Counted from the first letter of the stretch, positions 33,254 through 44,000 are shown. The stretch: DNA of 44,378 nucleotides from an uncultured Halomicronema sp. (GCA_937899725.1 CALCCA010000012.1:1-44378); one strand, 5' to 3'. Made by a program: numbers and translations. The notes: a model not told the origin generated them from the sequence alone.

Positions 33254-34186
33254 GTGGAAGCGCTAGGGGTGAGATCGCAGCCGGTCTGGGCCTATTTACA
33301 ACTGATGCGACCGGCGAATATTCTGACTGCCTGGGCCGATATCTTGGTAGGTTATGCGGCAGCTGGCAGCGGCATGGTGTTAGCCAACCTCTGGGCCGGA
33401 GAGAGCAGCGTTAGTGTGCTGGTGCCCCTCGGCTGGTTGCTGTTGTCCACGAGTGGACTTTACGGCGGGGGCGTAGTCTTCAACGATGTTTTCGATGCTG
33501 AGTTAGATCAGCAGGAGCGGCCAGAGCGACCTTTACCGAGTGGTCGGGCTTCGCTGCTGGGAGCCACGCTGTTGGGCAGTGCTTTGTTGGTCATGGGCGT
33601 GCTGGCCGCCGCCCAGGTTTCCCTCGTGAGCGCGGCCTTAGCAACCGCCGTCGCGATCGCGGCGCTGATTTATGACGCCTTGGGCAAACATCAAAGCTGG
33701 CTAGGGCCGCTGAACATGGGTCTGTGTCGCGGGGGCAATTGGCTGCTGGGCGTCAGTATCCTGCCGGCCATGCTGGCGGAGCGGTGGTTTATCGCGGTCA
33801 TCCCCATCATCTACATCGCCGCAGTCACAGCGATCAGCCAGGGCGAAGTTGAAGGCGGCAAACGACAGACCGGCATCGTGGCGATCGCCCTAGTGCTGAT
33901 CGTGCTCACCAGCATCTTGGGGCTCACGAGCTTAGCTAGCTATCGCTGGTTAGCCGCCCTACCGTTTGCGACGCTCTTTGCGGGGCTGGTGTTGCCAGCC
34001 TTCTTTCGGGCCGCTCAAGATCCCAGTGCCGTCACGATTCGCAAAGCAGTGAAATCGGGGGTGCTGGCGCTGATCGTCCTGGATGCTGCGATCGCCGCCG
34101 GATTTGCTGGCTGGCCCTTTGGGCTCTTGGTCTTGGCCCTACTACCCCTGTCGGTGACGTTAGCACGGCTGTTTGCTGTGACCTAG
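33254..34186 (+). CDS. eboC: EboC, UbiA-family prenyltransferase
   Basis: 310 residues, about eight to nine membrane helices. The first aspartate motif is NDVFDAELDQQERPERPLPSG and the second is YDALGKHQ, which bind the magnesium-diphosphate of a prenyl donor; the enzyme thus joins an isoprenoid chain to an acceptor. GTG start with a strong AGGAGG six bases upstream. With EboD, which resembles a sugar-phosphate cyclase, it suggests a small molecule made and then prenylated at the membrane. Confidence 0.93.
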   Translation: MEALGVRSQPVWAYLQLMRPANILTAWADILVGYAAAGSGMVLANLWAGESSVSVLVPLGWLLLSTSGLYGGGVVFNDVFDAELDQQERPERPLPSGRASLLGATLLGSALLVMGVLAAAQVSLVSAALATAVAIAALIYDALGKHQSWLGPLNMGLCRGGNWLLGVSILPAMLAERWFIAVIPIIYIAAVTAISQGEVEGGKRQTGIVAIALVLIVLTSILGLTSLASYRWLAALPFATLFAGLVLPAFFRAAQDPSAVTIRKAVKSGVLALIVLDAAIAAGFAGWPFGLLVLALLPLSVTLARLFAVT

Positions 34187-34207
34187 TTTTTTATTCAGAG
34201 GTTTCTT

Positions 34208-35419
34208 GTGGTTGCCACATTTCCGACTCCAGTTAAAAGATTTACCCATCAGCCGATTCAGCAGCAATTTGCGGTTGCTTTTCGATACGACGTGTACTTT
34301 ACTGAGCAGCTTTTTCATCCGGAAAACTCGCTACTGGCCGATGTCATTACCGCCGACGGCGAGGCCGGGCCGAAAAAAGTCATGGTCGTCATCGACGATG
34401 GTTTATTGTCCTTTCATCCCCATTTATTGCGGCAAATTCAGGCTTACGGACAGTGCTACAGCAGTGTTCTAACGCTCACCAGCACCGTTCCGGTTCTCGG
34501 CGGCGAAGCGTCTAAAAATGACGCCAGCCTGATTGAGCAGCTCCAGCGGTCTATGGACGAAGTGGGCCTCTGCCGTCACTCTTACGTGATTGGTATTGGC
34601 GGCGGTGCCGTTCTAGACATGGTCGGCTATGCGGCGGCAACGGTACACCGGGGCATTCGCCTGATTCGGGTCCCGACCACTGTCTTAGCTCAAAATGATT
34701 CAGGAGTTGGGGTTAAAAATAGTATTAACGCCTATGGCAAGAAGAATTTTCTCGGGACGTTTGCACCCCCCTATGCGGTTCTCAACGATTTCACGTTCTT
34801 GACCACCTTGGACGATCGCGACTGGCGTTCAGGGATGGCCGAAGCGTTGAAAGTAGCCCTCATTAAAGATGCCGAATTCTTTGCCGCGATTGAAACCGAT
34901 GCCGCTGCGCTCGCCCATCGTGAGATGCCGCCCATGCAAGCCGCCATCCATCGCTGTGCCAGGCTCCATATGGCACACATTGCCGGCCATGGCGACCCCT
35001 TTGAGATGGGGTCTTCGCGACCCCTGGACTTTGGACACTGGGCGGCACATCGTCTAGAACAATTAACCCAATACCGCTTACGCCATGGCGAAGCAGTCGC
35101 CATTGGAATTGCCTTAGATAGCACCTACTCCTATCTCTCCGGCTTACTATCGCGTGAGGACTGGCAGCGGATTTGTCAGACCTTTCAAACGTTAGGGTTT
35201 GCGCTCTATGTGCCAGAACTCTCTAGCCACCTGGATGAGCCAGAGCACCCGGATTCCCTTTTCCGAGGACTGACGGAGTTTCGCGAGCATCTTGGGGGTG
35301 AGTTGACCCTGACACTGCTCCAGGGCATCGGGGCTGGGTTAGAAGTGCATCACGTTGATCTGGAACGTTATCAAGATGCGATCTCAGTCTTGCAAACGCT
35401 CGCCCCCACTGAAGCCTAG
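34208..35419 (+). CDS. eboD: EboD, 3-dehydroquinate synthase-like sugar-phosphate cyclase
   Basis: 403 residues. The NAD-binding glycine motif GIGGGAVLDMVGYAAATVHRG and the zinc ligands Glu212 (SGMAEALK), His277 (DFGHWAAH) and His293 (RHGEAVA) of dehydroquinate synthases are all kept. The motif PTTVLAQNDSGVGVKNSIN replaces the usual PTTLLAQVDSSVGGK, so the substrate is likely not DAHP; related cyclases make valiolone or aminodehydroquinate from other sugar phosphates. GTG start. It is 21 bp after eboC. Confidence 0.92.
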   Translation: MVATFPTPVKRFTHQPIQQQFAVAFRYDVYFTEQLFHPENSLLADVITADGEAGPKKVMVVIDDGLLSFHPHLLRQIQAYGQCYSSVLTLTSTVPVLGGEASKNDASLIEQLQRSMDEVGLCRHSYVIGIGGGAVLDMVGYAAATVHRGIRLIRVPTTVLAQNDSGVGVKNSINAYGKKNFLGTFAPPYAVLNDFTFLTTLDDRDWRSGMAEALKVALIKDAEFFAAIETDAAALAHREMPPMQAAIHRCARLHMAHIAGHGDPFEMGSSRPLDFGHWAAHRLEQLTQYRLRHGEAVAIGIALDSTYSYLSGLLSREDWQRICQTFQTLGFALYVPELSSHLDEPEHPDSLFRGLTEFREHLGGELTLTLLQGIGAGLEVHHVDLERYQDAISVLQTLAPTEA

Positions 35420-35534
35420 TCCTGCTCATCGGGTGATTTCAACTCGATGAAGTATAGCGACAGAAGTCGATGCTGCCGTTACGAAGACCATCGGAATCCC
35501 TTGCTAACCACCCCGCCCTTGAGACTTACCGCCC

Positions 35535-36785
35535 ATGAAAATCACTGGCGATCGCACCTACCACCTGACTTACTGCACCAATATTCACCCAGGCGAAGAT
35601 TGGGACAGCGTTTTTCACAATCTGCAGACTTACATCCCGTCATTGAAGCAGCAGCTCTCGCCCGATGCGTCCTTTGGCATCGGGCTGCGTCTGGCAAGTG
35701 CCGCTAGCACAGCGCTGCTCACAGGCAACCGGCTCAAGCAACTGCAAACCTGGTTAACCGCTCAAGACTGCTATGTCTTCACGCTGAACGGATTTCCTTA
35801 TGGGGGGTTTCACCGACAGGTGGTGAAAGATCACGTTTATGCACCGGACTGGACGATGGGCGATCGCCTGACCTACACTCAGCGGCTCGTCCACATTCTT
35901 GCCCAGCTTTTACCGGCAGGCATGGATGGCGGTATCTCGACGGTGCCGTTGTCTTACAAACCCTGGTGGCAGACTAAACCAGCGCAGCTGGCCGCGGTTT
36001 TCGAGCGCTGTAGTCGACAGTTGGCGCAAATTGCCGCCGAGATGGCCCAAGTCGAGGCGACCACGGGTAAACTGCTGCACTTAGATTTAGAACCAGAGCC
36101 CGATGCGTTGCTGGAAAATAGTGATGAGACGATTGCCTTTTTTCAAGACTGGCTGTTGGTTGTGGGGCGATCCTATCTGCAACAGCGTTACGGCGTCAGC
36201 ACGCACCAGGCTGAAACTTGGCTGCGGCGGCATATTCGAGTCTGTTATGACACGTGCCATTTCGCTGTGGAATATGAAGACCCCACAACGGCTTTGGCCA
36301 AATTTCAGCAAGCCGGCATTGCGATCGGCAAATTCCAGTTGAGTGCGGCCATTCGCATTCCGATTCCAGCGGATGCAGGCCAGCGCCATGTGCTCACCCA
36401 ACATCTAGAGCCCTTTGCCGAGTCGACCTATCTACATCAGGTGATTGAGCAGCGATCGCCTGACACCTTACATCACTACACCGATCTGCAAGACGCCCTA
36501 CCCGCTCTAGCCACCACCACCGCGACTGAATGGCGCACCCATTTCCATGTCCCCATCTTCATTGATGCCTGTCCACCGTTCGCTTCGACCCAAGATCACA
36601 TCACCGCTATCCTCCAACGCCTACCTGAGATCTCCCACTGCACTCATTTAGAAATTGAAACGTACACCTGGGAGGTCCTGCCACCCAACATGAAGCTCGA
36701 TATTCTGGCCTCGATCCAGCGCGAATATGAGTGGGTGCTGGCGGCGTTACCGCAGTATTCAGCCCCAGCAGTCGCCTCCGTTTAG
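35535..36785 (+). CDS. eboE: EboE, metabolite traffic protein (xylose-isomerase-like TIM barrel)
   Basis: 416 residues, soluble. The barrel shows acidic and histidine ligands spread as in xylose-isomerase-like enzymes: LHLDLEPEPDALLE (about residue 180), CYDTCHFAVEYED (about 236-248), and IFIDACPP and HLEIETYTWEVLP near the end. The start (MKITGDRTYHLTYCTNIHPGEDW) is diagnostic for EboE. It is annotated in other genomes as metabolite traffic protein from the scytonemin work. Chemical role unknown. Confidence 0.93.
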   Translation: MKITGDRTYHLTYCTNIHPGEDWDSVFHNLQTYIPSLKQQLSPDASFGIGLRLASAASTALLTGNRLKQLQTWLTAQDCYVFTLNGFPYGGFHRQVVKDHVYAPDWTMGDRLTYTQRLVHILAQLLPAGMDGGISTVPLSYKPWWQTKPAQLAAVFERCSRQLAQIAAEMAQVEATTGKLLHLDLEPEPDALLENSDETIAFFQDWLLVVGRSYLQQRYGVSTHQAETWLRRHIRVCYDTCHFAVEYEDPTTALAKFQQAGIAIGKFQLSAAIRIPIPADAGQRHVLTQHLEPFAESTYLHQVIEQRSPDTLHHYTDLQDALPALATTTATEWRTHFHVPIFIDACPPFASTQDHITAILQRLPEISHCTHLEIETYTWEVLPPNMKLDILASIQREYEWVLAALPQYSAPAVASV

Positions 36786-36826
36786 CGACTTAGATTGTTC
36801 CTTTTTGCCCACAGTAGCGTCACTCC

Positions 36827-38221
36827 ATGAAAAAAACGGTCGCCATCAATGTCGTCGGTCTCAGCTCTCGCCTGATTGGCCCACACACTCCCAAGCTCCA
36901 GCGCTGGATGCAAGCCGGACAGCTAGCCACGATTCAGCCCGTCCTGCCCGCCGTCACCTGCACCGCTCAAAGTACCTACCTGACGGGGCAATGGCCTAGT
37001 GAAACGGGCATTGTGGCAAATGGCTGGTACTTCCGGGACGACTGCGAAATCAAGTTCTGGCGACAGTCCAACAAGCTTGTCCAGACGCCCAAAATTTGGG
37101 ATGTTGCTCGCCAAATCGACCCCAGTTTCACCTGTGCCAATCTGTTCTGGTGGTACAACATGTATTCCACAGCCGACTACACCGTGACCCCCCGCCCGAT
37201 GTACCCCGCTGATGGCCGGAAGCTGCCGGATATCTATACTCAGCCGGCAAGTTGGCGTCCTCAATTACAAACTGAACTGGGCCAGTTTCCGCTCTTCAAG
37301 TTTTGGGGGCCGGCCACCTCGATAGCATCTAGTCAATGGATTGCCAATTCTGCTAAGTGGGTCGAACAGCGCGTCCATCCCACCCTGACGCTGATTTATC
37401 TGCCTCATCTGGACTACTGTTTGCAAAAGGTGGGCTGCGAACCTGATCAAATCGCTCAAGACTTACACGAAATTGATGACCTGTGCGGCGACCTCATTAA
37501 CTTCTATGAGCAGCAGGGGGCTCAAGTGATTGTGCTCTCCGAGTACGGCATCACTCCGGTGAATAAACCTGTTCACATTAATCGTCTGCTGCGAGACGCT
37601 GGGCTCCTGCAAGTGCGGGAGGAACTGGGCTTGGAAATCCTCGATGCTGGGGCGAGTCAGGCCTTTGCCGTCGCCGATCACCAACTGGCCCACGTTTACA
37701 TCAACGACCCCACTGTGTTGCCCACGGTAAAGCAATTGCTAGAGCAGGCCGACGGCATCGATTATGTACTGGACGAAGCGGGTAAGCGCGAATATCACCT
37801 TGATCACGATCGCGCTGGCGAACTTGTGGCTGTCGCGGCACCAGCAGCCTGGTTCACCTATTACTATTGGCTTGACGACAGCCGAGCCCCCGATTTTGCT
37901 CGCACCGTCGATATTCATCGCAAGCCCGGCTACGACCCCGTCGAACTCTTCATCGACCCGGCCTTCAACGCCCCCAAACTCAAAGTGGCTGCCAAACTCC
38001 TCAAGAAGCAACTCGGCTTCCGCTACCTGATGGACGTGATCCCCCTTGATGCCACTCTGGTGAAAGGCTCGCACGGTCACCTCACGCCGCAGCCCGGTGA
38101 CTGTCCTGTCTTTATCACCCGTCAACGTGACTTAATACTGCAAGAGTCGATTACTGCTGTTGATGTTTTCTCGCTGATGCTGGCTCATCTGCAGGCCAAC
38201 GTCCCAGTCACTGCCACATAG
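36827..38221 (+). CDS. eboF: EboF, alkaline-phosphatase-superfamily (NPP-like) protein
   Basis: 464 residues with the nucleotide pyrophosphatase/phosphodiesterase fold. The nucleophile threonine (PAVTCTAQSTYLTG, Thr44) and the SETGIVANGWYF motif are clear. Several metal ligands of canonical NPPs are changed: the first Asp is Val10 (NVVGL), Asp196 is kept but the following His is Gln200, the SDHG motif is SEYG (Glu239, Tyr240), and GSHGH (His416) is kept. The second metal site may therefore be weak or lost. It is the last gene of the ebo run, convergent with the beta-helix protein gene, 29 bp away. Confidence 0.9.
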   Translation: MKKTVAINVVGLSSRLIGPHTPKLQRWMQAGQLATIQPVLPAVTCTAQSTYLTGQWPSETGIVANGWYFRDDCEIKFWRQSNKLVQTPKIWDVARQIDPSFTCANLFWWYNMYSTADYTVTPRPMYPADGRKLPDIYTQPASWRPQLQTELGQFPLFKFWGPATSIASSQWIANSAKWVEQRVHPTLTLIYLPHLDYCLQKVGCEPDQIAQDLHEIDDLCGDLINFYEQQGAQVIVLSEYGITPVNKPVHINRLLRDAGLLQVREELGLEILDAGASQAFAVADHQLAHVYINDPTVLPTVKQLLEQADGIDYVLDEAGKREYHLDHDRAGELVAVAAPAAWFTYYYWLDDSRAPDFARTVDIHRKPGYDPVELFIDPAFNAPKLKVAAKLLKKQLGFRYLMDVIPLDATLVKGSHGHLTPQPGDCPVFITRQRDLILQESITAVDVFSLMLAHLQANVPVTAT

Positions 38222-38250
38222 AGTTGGAGCGCTCAGCGCAAACAGCCTGC

Positions 38251-40974
38251 CTAGGGAATGCAGAAGCCTGTTTCGTTACTAAATGCTGCTGGATCGGGCA
38301 ACCCGGTGCTGCCGTTAATGAGTTGTACTAAAGCACCGTTATTCTCGAATGACACTGTATTCAAGTTTTGGACGAGATATAGCGCTTGATTGGTGGGATT
38401 GTTGCTGAAGGTTGTCAGTGTAATCCCAGTCGGTACAGTATTGCTCAAAATCACTGTACAGACGCTGTTGTTAGTCGAGGTTGCTGCTACGTCGATATCG
38501 ACAACATTGGCCCCGCCACTATTGTTCTCCAGGGTGTTGTTACGGACGTTGAGAACGGCAATTACGGCATCGCCATTGGCTTCTACATCGATCGCCTGTT
38601 CTGCGTTACCGCTGATAGTGTTGCTGGTGATACCGGCACTGCCATCCTCTAAAATCGGGAACTCTTGCAAACCCGCATTGGCTATGGATCGAATACCATC
38701 GCCCCCGTTTCTCAAAATCCGGTTGTCATTTACGGTGATTTCCTGGGCTCCCAGGGCGTTGAGGATAACGTCAACGCCCGAGCCGCCGTTATCGAGAATT
38801 TCATTATTGCGAAGGAACAGTTCTTGAGCCGAGGCGGTTTCGGCAATAACCGCACCACCGTTCACAACTTCGACCCCAGCCCCGGTATTGTTGCTAATCA
38901 TGCTGTTGGTCACCGAGATCTCTTGAGAACCGCCATTGCGATCAGAGGACGCCAGTACCCCGCTGCTGCCGTTGCGGCTAATCAAACCGCCATCAAAAGA
39001 AAACTCTTGCGTAGAAGCGTTGTTGCGAGCGGTGCCGGTCGCTCTCAACACGATGCCTTGATTAGTACTGTCAGTGATGGCATTGGCGGGTATCTCACCA
39101 CCACTGCTGCCCTGACTGGTGTTTAAGCTAGCGTCGCTCGGCTGCACGGAGATGACCTGGCTAGGAGCACCAAGCGCCCCGCCCGTTGGCAAAGTTACGA
39201 ACTCCATGCCGATATTGCCGCTACCCGTCACTTCGTAACCAATAATTGATAAATCGAGTCGCTGGGCCGAGGTAGTGTTCTCGACAAAGATGCTCGATCC
39301 CGCTGAATTGCGAATAATGTTGTCGAAAGCCACCACACTGCCACCCACATTATTGAAAGCAATGCCGCGGCCACCGGAGTTAGTAATGGTGTTGTTACGC
39401 AGCTCGGTGTTGCGAATGTTGCTACCAGCGATCGCGTCCCCAGCGGCATTATCAATACGAAAACCGGCTAACACCGTCCGATTGCCTAACGTCACGCCGT
39501 TAGTAATGTTAGGAAAACTGCCATCGCCCGACAGGGGCAGCCCAACGACAATGCCTTCGGCGAAATTAGTAGTCGGTGAGAACGGCAACCGGACGGCCCC
39601 GGTATCAAAACCGGGGAACGGCAAACCGGCCAGGGTCTGAGCTGGCCCTTGTGAGATGACGCGAACGCGATCAGGAATGGTAAAGGCCGGAATGTCGATC
39701 GCATTGCTACCATCGACATACACGACGTCATTACCATCACCGACCGCTGCATCCAACCCAGCTTGGACGGTGCCGAAGGGATTTTCAAAAGTCCCGTCGC
39801 CGCCGGTTGCACCTAAGGTCACATGCTGAAAACGATAGGCTTGCTCCTCTTCGGGGTTGATTAAGGGGGAAGTGTTCGATTCGAATATCGTTTCTCGGTC
39901 TTCATCCAAGAACACGGCAATTTCCGGCGATCGCACAGTGGGGTCGCCGAGGCGAGCCTGAACACGTTCGACGGGATCTTCAGAGTCATTGGCGCGGGTG
40001 CCTGGAAAAGTCGCCCCAACAGAGAGCACTAAGCGGGTGCCAAACAGGCCATCATCCTGAAGCGACAGCCCACCATTAAAGTTCGGTGTGAAGTTAGAAG
40101 CGAGGCGAATCCGCCAGCCCAAGTAGGCGGGAATATCGGGAGAATCATATAGATACAGCCCGCCAAACGCTTGTAGATCACCCGCGTCCCAGCGCGCTAG
40201 ACGGTATCCGGCTTCGGCATCAAAGCCGCCAAGGGCATATTCCTGTTGAAAGAGCCGTTGCCGTTGCCGTTGACTGTTGAGTACAAATTGATTGGCAACA
40301 AAGCCAGTCGCTACTTGGAAGTCACCATCAATGGTGATGTCGTTGATGGTGTTGGAGCGATCGCCTAAGGGCAAATAGCCATTGAAGCGAAAATCCCAGT
40401 CGTCCCCTAAGCTTTCATAGCCAGCTCCCAATTGAAAAAAGTCACTGTTACCAGTGTTGCGAGCATCCAGGCCGACGTAGCCACCACGAATCCGATTCTG
40501 AGCGTTCCGGTGGCCTCGGTAACCTAACAGCAGCGACCCGCCAACATCATCGTTTTCGCCCAGCACTAGGCGACCTTCTAAAAAGCTAATGGTTTCACCG
40601 GGCTCTTGATCCAAGGGCACAAACGCCTCAAATCGTCCCAAACTGCTATGGCTACCACCGTCGGTAATGTACCCGACCCCAAAGCGCGGCTGAATGGTCA
40701 GGGCTTCAGTGATCGCAGCGGTGGATTCGGGGGTCTGGGCAGTTACCACGGCCTCAGTGGTGGCGAGAAAAGCGTCAACGGAGTTCGCAATTAGCTGATC
40801 GATAGTCAAATAAGTGGGAGAAATTCTATTCGCGAGCGCTGATGCATCGGCAACGTCATCTGTTCCATTGGTCTCAACAGATTCCACTTGTGCTGACGCG
40901 GCAACGGGAAACCCTAACAAGATGAGGCTTAAGGTCGCGTGGATCGAGAGTAGACGGGGCGTGTGCGTGTTCAT
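38251..40974 (-). CDS. inverse autotransporter with beta-helix passenger
   Basis: About 907 residues from ATG 40974 (open frame to 41016). A signal peptide (LLSIHATLSLILLGFPVAASAQ) is followed by an N-terminal beta-barrel region, about residues 85-330, of the inverse autotransporter (intimin-like) type: RFGVGYITDGG, FLEGRLVLGENDDVGGSLLLG and GYESLGDDWDFRFNGYLPL. A linker (FLDEDRETIFESN) leads to a right-handed beta-helix of about 500 residues (GTVQAGLDAAVGDGNDVVYV, NNTITNSGGRGIAFNNVGGS, and many repeats of ISNNTGAGVEVVNGG type). The barrel anchors in the outer membrane and displays the helix. Ligand unknown. It follows the giant adhesin gene by about 115 bp on the same strand. Confidence 0.85.
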   Translation of the reverse strand: MNTHTPRLLSIHATLSLILLGFPVAASAQVESVETNGTDDVADASALANRISPTYLTIDQLIANSVDAFLATTEAVVTAQTPESTAAITEALTIQPRFGVGYITDGGSHSSLGRFEAFVPLDQEPGETISFLEGRLVLGENDDVGGSLLLGYRGHRNAQNRIRGGYVGLDARNTGNSDFFQLGAGYESLGDDWDFRFNGYLPLGDRSNTINDITIDGDFQVATGFVANQFVLNSQRQRQRLFQQEYALGGFDAEAGYRLARWDAGDLQAFGGLYLYDSPDIPAYLGWRIRLASNFTPNFNGGLSLQDDGLFGTRLVLSVGATFPGTRANDSEDPVERVQARLGDPTVRSPEIAVFLDEDRETIFESNTSPLINPEEEQAYRFQHVTLGATGGDGTFENPFGTVQAGLDAAVGDGNDVVYVDGSNAIDIPAFTIPDRVRVISQGPAQTLAGLPFPGFDTGAVRLPFSPTTNFAEGIVVGLPLSGDGSFPNITNGVTLGNRTVLAGFRIDNAAGDAIAGSNIRNTELRNNTITNSGGRGIAFNNVGGSVVAFDNIIRNSAGSSIFVENTTSAQRLDLSIIGYEVTGSGNIGMEFVTLPTGGALGAPSQVISVQPSDASLNTSQGSSGGEIPANAITDSTNQGIVLRATGTARNNASTQEFSFDGGLISRNGSSGVLASSDRNGGSQEISVTNSMISNNTGAGVEVVNGGAVIAETASAQELFLRNNEILDNGGSGVDVILNALGAQEITVNDNRILRNGGDGIRSIANAGLQEFPILEDGSAGITSNTISGNAEQAIDVEANGDAVIAVLNVRNNTLENNSGGANVVDIDVAATSTNNSVCTVILSNTVPTGITLTTFSNNPTNQALYLVQNLNTVSFENNGALVQLINGSTGLPDPAAFSNETGFCIP

Positions 40975-41090
40975 AGGATTTGAACTCGAGATTGGTAAAT
41001 GCAACAAGGAGAGCAACCAACAGGTTGCCCGACAAACAAGCAGCCAAAACAGGTGGCGATCGCGACTACCGCAACCGCCGCCTGTTTCGG

Positions 41091-44000
41091 CTAAGCAGTT
41101 CTGCCTTCAAAGAAGCCGCTGGTGATGTAGTGCTGGGTCGCCGCTTGCAAATCATTCCCAAAAGCTGCTTGCAAATCAGCGTATTTATTGAGATACGCAA
41201 CCTCATCAAACGTATCGATCTCCCGACCTTCACTCATTCCGAGGCGGATATAGTGCTCAGTACCCGCATCAAAATTCGTGCCAAAAGCCTGAATTAAGTC
41301 GCCGTGGGAGGCAATGTAATCATCGGCTGCAAAGGTTACCTGCCGACCTTCGGCATAGCCGTAGTCAATATAGTGCTGCCGACCACGCTGCGGGTCATAG
41401 CCAAAGGCGTTGGCTAAGTCAGCGTAGGACGCAATGTACTCACCCCCATCAAAACCGAGCAATGGGTCACGGCTTTCGGCATAGCCGGTTTCGATATAGT
41501 GGCGGGTGGCCGCCGTTGTATCGTTGCCAAAGGCCGCTTGTAAGTCTGGACGCGACGCCAGATATTGATCTGGATCAAACCCTTGGGTCGATCGCCCTTC
41601 AGCATAGCCACTTTGGATATAGTGCTGAGTTGCCGCCTCTAGGTTGTAACCAAACGCGGTAATCAGGTCGCCATTTGATGCCAGATAGAGATCTTCGTCG
41701 AAGTTATCAATGGCTCGGTTCTCTTGAAACCCAAACTGCGTATAGTGGTTTTGGGCGGCGGCCAGGTTATAGCCAAACGCCTGCAATAGGTCGATGTTAG
41801 AGGCCAGATAGTCATCAGCCTGAGCTAGTGTCAGCGTTCTGGGACGAGATGGCCCAGCCGTCGACCCAGTTGTCGGCACAGCGGTCGAATTATCCGCTGG
41901 GCTGCCAGCGGGAATGGTGTCACCAAAGACAAGGTGTTCTTGCCCCAGAGTGAAGGCGTTAACGTCTTTGAGGGTGGCCACCGTCGAGATCGCACCGTTG
42001 ACCGTTGCTTCGACAATCGTGTCCAGACCTTGCTGACGAAACTGGACGGTATTGCTCGATAGGCCGGGAATGTTAGTGAATTGGAGGCGATCGCTGACGA
42101 TTTCAAAGTCCACAATCGTATCGCCAAACTCACTGACCGCTGAGAACCGGAAGATGTCATCGCCTTGCCCGCCAATCAGAGTATCCGCGCCATCGCCACC
42201 CGCCAGGATGTCGTTGTCGCGACCCCCATCGAGGAAGTCGTCACCGGCCCCCCCCAGCAGTAAATCACTGCCACTACTGCCCTGTAGTACATCGGCCCCA
42301 TTGCCGCCATCCAGGGTATCATTGCCACTGCCGCCGTTGAGCAAGTCGTCGCCGTCATCGCCAGTGATGCGATCGTTGCCGCTACCGCCATTGGCGACGT
42401 CGTTACCGGTACCGGCGGTCATCTCATCGTCGCCGCTACCGCCGTTGAGGGCGTCATCGCCGCTACCGCCGATGACAATATCGCGCTCACTACCGCCATT
42501 GATGACATCGTTACCGGCACCGCCATCGAGATAGTCGTTGTCACTCAAACCGTTGATGACATCATCGCCATCGCCGCCAATAATGGTATCGGCACCGCCT
42601 GAGCCCTTGCCGACAGCGACTTTCACATCGCTAAAGCTTAAGATCCCCTGGTCAGACAAGGTGCCGTCAGAAACGGTATACGTGACAGCGGGAACAGGGC
42701 CAAGATAGCCGGTTGCTGGCGTAAAGGTGAAGGCACCATCGTTGTTTAATTGCAGCGTGCCAATCGGCGTCCCGTTGCTATCATTAAGGTCAGTGGGCGT
42801 CCCGATCAGGAGCGGATCAGGCGTGTCATCGCCATTGGTATCCACTGTGGCGGCGGTCACCGTCAAAGGCTCACCATCGACCTCAATGTCGTCGCCCAGA
42901 CCGGTGATGACGCTACCAGTCGCCGGGGTGTCTTTGATGACATCGACCGGGCCATCATCAACGGCGATCGGCGCATCGTTTACCGGACTTACATCATTAA
43001 TGGTGAGCACCGCCGTATCTGTGTCAGTTCCATCGGTAACCGTGTAGGTAACAGCCGGTACCGGGCCAGTGTAATTCGCCGCTGGGGAGAAGCTGAAGGT
43101 GCCGTCTGGATTCAGCGTTAGGCTGCCAATGGGTTCACCATTGCTATTAGTTAGCGCAGTCGGCGTCCCAATTGGCAGTGCATCGGGCGTACCGTCACCA
43201 TTGAGATCTACCGTGGCGGATTGAATGGTGAGGGGATCACCATCGATGTCAGTGTCATCGCCTAGGCCAGAAATAACGCTGCCGTTCACCGGAGTGTCTT
43301 CGGTGACATCGACAGGACCATCATCGGTTGCCACCGGGGCATCGTTGACCGGATTCACAGGACTGAAGGTCAGCGCTGCCGTATCGGTCAGTTCGCCATC
43401 ACTGATGGTGTAGTTCACGGTGGGAACTGGGCCGGTGTAGTTTGGTGCTGGCGTGAAGTTAAAGGTGCCATCGTCGTTCAGTTGCAGCGTCCCAATAGGA
43501 TCACCGTTGCTGTTCGTCAGGTTAGTCGGCGTGCCGAGGGGCAGGTTGTTGGGGGTGCCATCGCCATCGGTATCCACCGTGGCGGACTGCACGGTCAGAG
43601 TACTGCCTTCAACATCGGTGTCATTGCCCAACCCAGTGATGACGCTGCCAATGGCTGGGGTGTCTTCGGTGACTGTGACCAGGCCATCGTCAACGGCGAC
43701 GGGCGCATCGTTGACCGGACTCACCGGGTTGAAGGTGAGTACAGCGTCATCGGTGGCCGTGCCATCGGTGATGGTGTAGTTCACGGTGGGAACTGGGCCG
43801 GTGTAGTTCGCCGCTGGTGTGAAGTTAAAGGTACCGTCTAAGTTCAGCGTCAGTGTGCCAATGGGGTCACCGTTGTTGTCAGTCAGGTTGGTGGGCGTCC
43901 CGATCAATAAGGTATCGGGGGTGCCGTCGCCATTGGTATCCACCGTCGCCGACTGCACGGTGAGCGTGTCGCCGTCGACATCGGTGTCATCACCCAGCCC

